Below, one piece after another: positions 15,092 through 16,229 of a DNA stretch of 16,229 nt. A model generated the notes under the pieces. The model saw nothing but the letters and a program-made list of their open reading frames with translations, did not search any database and was not told where the DNA came from. Position 1 is the first letter of the stretch. Each line of letters starts with the position of its first letter. Source of the DNA: Verrucomicrobiales bacterium (GTDB taxonomy: Bacteria; Verrucomicrobiota; Verrucomicrobiia; Verrucomicrobiales; DEV007); assembly GCA_002696885.1 (NCBI GenBank), contig NZSO01000087.1, positions 7,185 through 23,413 on the forward strand, in the 5' to 3' direction. Both the position numbers and the translations under genes were made by a program.

Positions 15092-15104
15092 TTACAGACT
15101 GTAA
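15092..15104. promoter_or_regulatory. Perfect 13-bp palindrome before the glycosidase gene
   Basis: TTACAG-a-CTGTAA is a perfect inverted repeat of six pairs around one base, located 14-27 bases upstream of the glycosidase ATG. A repressor binding here would block transcription or leader formation. Its function is inferred. Confidence 0.35.
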
Positions 15105-15112
15105 ATAGTATC

Positions 15113-15132
15113 GATTAATTTGAGATTAATTT
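15113..15132. promoter_or_regulatory. Tandem 11-bp direct repeats before the glycosidase gene
   Basis: GATTAATTT occurs at 15113-15121 and again at 15124-15132, an 11-base period of about one helical turn. This arrangement is typical of activator or response-regulator sites that bind one face of DNA. It lies 36-55 bases before the glycosidase start. No regulator gene is in the window. Confidence 0.35.
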
Positions 15133-15204
15133 CAGCTAAATATACATCTCTATGAAATGGATGTGATAGAAGTTATGATATGAATGATCATATAAATAGG
15201 AGAG

Positions 15205-15276
15205 AGCCGAAGGTCGGAATTGAACCGACGACCTATTCATTACGAATGAATTGCTCTACCCCTGAGCTACTCCGGC
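15205..15276 (-). tRNA. tRNA-Thr (anticodon CGT)
   Basis: The 72-base gene folds into a complete cloverleaf. The acceptor arms GCCGGAG/CTTCGGC pair with one G-U. The D-stem is GCTC/GAGC with loop AGGGGTA. The anticodon stem ATTCA/TGAAT encloses loop TTCGTAA with anticodon CGT, which reads ACG (Thr). The variable loop has five bases, and the T-arm is GTCGG/CCGAC with loop TTCAATT. The discriminator is T, and CCA is not encoded, so it must be added enzymatically. It stands alone between two minus-strand genes. Confidence 0.96.
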
Positions 15277-15461
15277 TAAACATCATTTGAGAAGGTTGCA
15301 TGCCGCTGGAACCATTGAGTAATCAACAATTTTTGACGACCGCTCTCACACAAATATGCATCATAAATTCCAGAAAATAAACACACGCTGATTAAATTTT
15401 CAGCAAATAACACTAAGTTTTTCTATTCAATTGAAAGAATTATTATGTGGTCCCTTGTGGT

Positions 15462-15480
15462 AAAATTCCGCGGGTATTTT
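15462..15480 (-). terminator. Possible terminator after the TSP3-repeat gene
   Basis: Just two bases beyond the stop codon, AAAATACC and GGAATTTT (minus-strand reading) form five A-T pairs, one A-A mismatch and two G-C pairs around a three-base loop. The stem ends in its own TTTT rather than a separate long U tract, so termination is only plausible. Confidence 0.35.
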
Positions 15481-15482
15481 AT

Positions 15483-16229
15483 TTACTCAACGACAATCGA
15501 GAACCAAAGAGCCCCGCTCGAATTAACTCCAGAGGCGCTCTGGAGTATGCCCGCCTCAATATTTTCTCCGAAGACGTTTACGGTGATTCCATCTGTGACC
15601 CCAGTTGTCCCAGTTATGTTGAAGGGTTTGGATCTATTGAGTCCAAGGAAGGGAAATTTTCCAGTTGCAATGTAGTAAGTGCCTGGTAAGAAAGTGGCGC
15701 CAACGACGCTCCAACGGATGGTGTCAGAACTATCGTCATTCCAAAAGAGGTAATTTCCATTCGAATCGTAGCAAGCCATTACAGTGTCAATGACAGCTGA
15801 ACCCCAAGTATCAATGTAGAGTTTGCCAGCTGGAACACTTCCGAGACTAAGCGCATGCAACGGACTCTTTCCATCAAGGTATGGGACAGGAACACTTTTC
15901 AATCTAAAAAACTCCCGTTCGCCGGTGGAGGGCTGGCTGTAAGTAAAAACATCGCTGTTTGCGATTCCTGTGGTTTCTACATTTTCCCATTTCTTAAGGT
16001 CTCTTGATTTCTGAAGTTGATAGTCAACCGACGCAGTTTTTTTCCAAGTCATCGAAATAACTCCCTGCGACTTATATTCTATGTCGATGAGCTTGGCTTG
16101 GTTATCACTTGGGCGAATTCCATCGAGAGGATCTGTTTGGCTGGCAATCTCGACCCCATCAGCAGAGCCATCTCCATCCGTGTCAGGATTAAAGGGATCA
16201 GTGCCGATCTGCAATTCCTTCAAATCCCC
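15483..16229 (-). CDS. Secreted protein with TSP3 calcium-binding repeat and PPC-like domain, C-terminal part (5' end outside window)
   Basis: The frame is open to the window edge, so the true start lies outside; internal TTG codons near the edge are not starts. The visible part is 248 residues. Residues about 10-36 form a thrombospondin type 3 calcium-binding repeat (TDPFNPDTDGDGSADGVE). Residues about 50-110 match the Verrucomicrobia-typical module with Y.LQKSRDLKKWENV...REFFRLK. Residues about 120-215 resemble a pre-peptidase C-terminal (PPC) beta domain: LGSVPAGKLYIDTWGSAVIDTVMACYDSNGNYLFWNDD, ending FLPGTYYIATG. No sorting signal such as PEP-CTERM is present at the C-terminus (ALWFSIVVE). 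It is probably an extracellular or surface protein stabilised by calcium. The enzymatic or adhesive part, if any, would be in the missing N-terminal region. Confidence 0.75.
   Translation of the reverse strand, partial: GDLKELQIGTDPFNPDTDGDGSADGVEIASQTDPLDGIRPSDNQAKLIDIEYKSQGVISMTWKKTASVDYQLQKSRDLKKWENVETTGIANSDVFTYSQPSTGEREFFRLKSVPVPYLDGKSPLHALSLGSVPAGKLYIDTWGSAVIDTVMACYDSNGNYLFWNDDSSDTIRWSVVGATFLPGTYYIATGKFPFLGLNRSKPFNITGTTGVTDGITVNVFGENIEAGILQSASGVNSSGALWFSIVVE

Noticed and set aside
15381..15410. GCTGA/TCAGC hairpin between the tRNA and TSP3 gene
   Set aside because: It has five pairs without a T run on either strand, so it is not a convincing terminator.
1..16229. Mobile element, CRISPR array, phage or defence island
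   Set aside because: No transposase, integrase, nuclease or repeat-spacer pattern was seen; all genes belong to ordinary chromosomal or secreted families.

Overview
The window looks like chromosomal DNA of an AT-rich, probably marine member of the Verrucomicrobiota (or a close PVC-superphylum relative). The reasons are protein architectures rather than any marker gene. They include a DUF1080 protein, a zinc ribbon-transmembrane-CAP protein, 24-residue leucine-rich repeats ending in the 'LPLCKI' style, an alpha/beta hydrolase with an SHD1-like tail, a sulfatase, a large secreted DUF4838-like glycosidase candidate, and a TSP3-repeat protein with the 'S.DL.KWE.V...FFRL' module common in Verrucomicrobia. 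Almost no gene has a recognisable Shine-Dalgarno sequence. The exact genus cannot be fixed from this stretch.

Layout: positions 1-3226 carry four plus-strand genes: the 3' end of a PlsC-type acyltransferase, a secreted DUF1080 protein, a BspA-type leucine-rich lipoprotein, and a membrane-anchored zinc-ribbon/CAP protein. A small NTF2-like gene on the minus strand (3239-3607) converges on them. A 275-base AT-rich spacer with inverted repeats precedes nrdR (3883-4338). nrdR is followed by a gene whose N-terminal half resembles another ATP-cone (4461-5018) and by a HIT-family nucleotide hydrolase (5038-5391). This trio has a nucleotide theme and is the most intriguing functional neighbourhood here. 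Two minus-strand genes follow, a leucine-rich repeat protein (5397-6170) and a giant DUF2339 membrane protein (6225-9461).

From 9689 the theme becomes polymer degradation: a secreted alpha/beta hydrolase with an SHD1-like tail (plus strand), converging on an arylsulfatase (10723-12225, minus) that lies downstream of a 909-residue secreted glycosidase candidate (12348-15077, minus). The sulfatase and glycosidase are co-oriented and would suit attack on a sulfated polysaccharide. The glycosidase leader holds two 11-bp tandem repeats and a perfect odd palindrome. A tRNA-Thr(CGT) gene (15205-15276, minus) and the C-terminal part of a TSP3/PPC-like secreted protein (15483-16229, minus) close the window.

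No insertion sequence, integrase, CRISPR array, phage gene or recognisable defence system was found. No gene-free stretch exceeds 300 bases; the longest (3608-3882) holds the inverted repeats upstream of nrdR.
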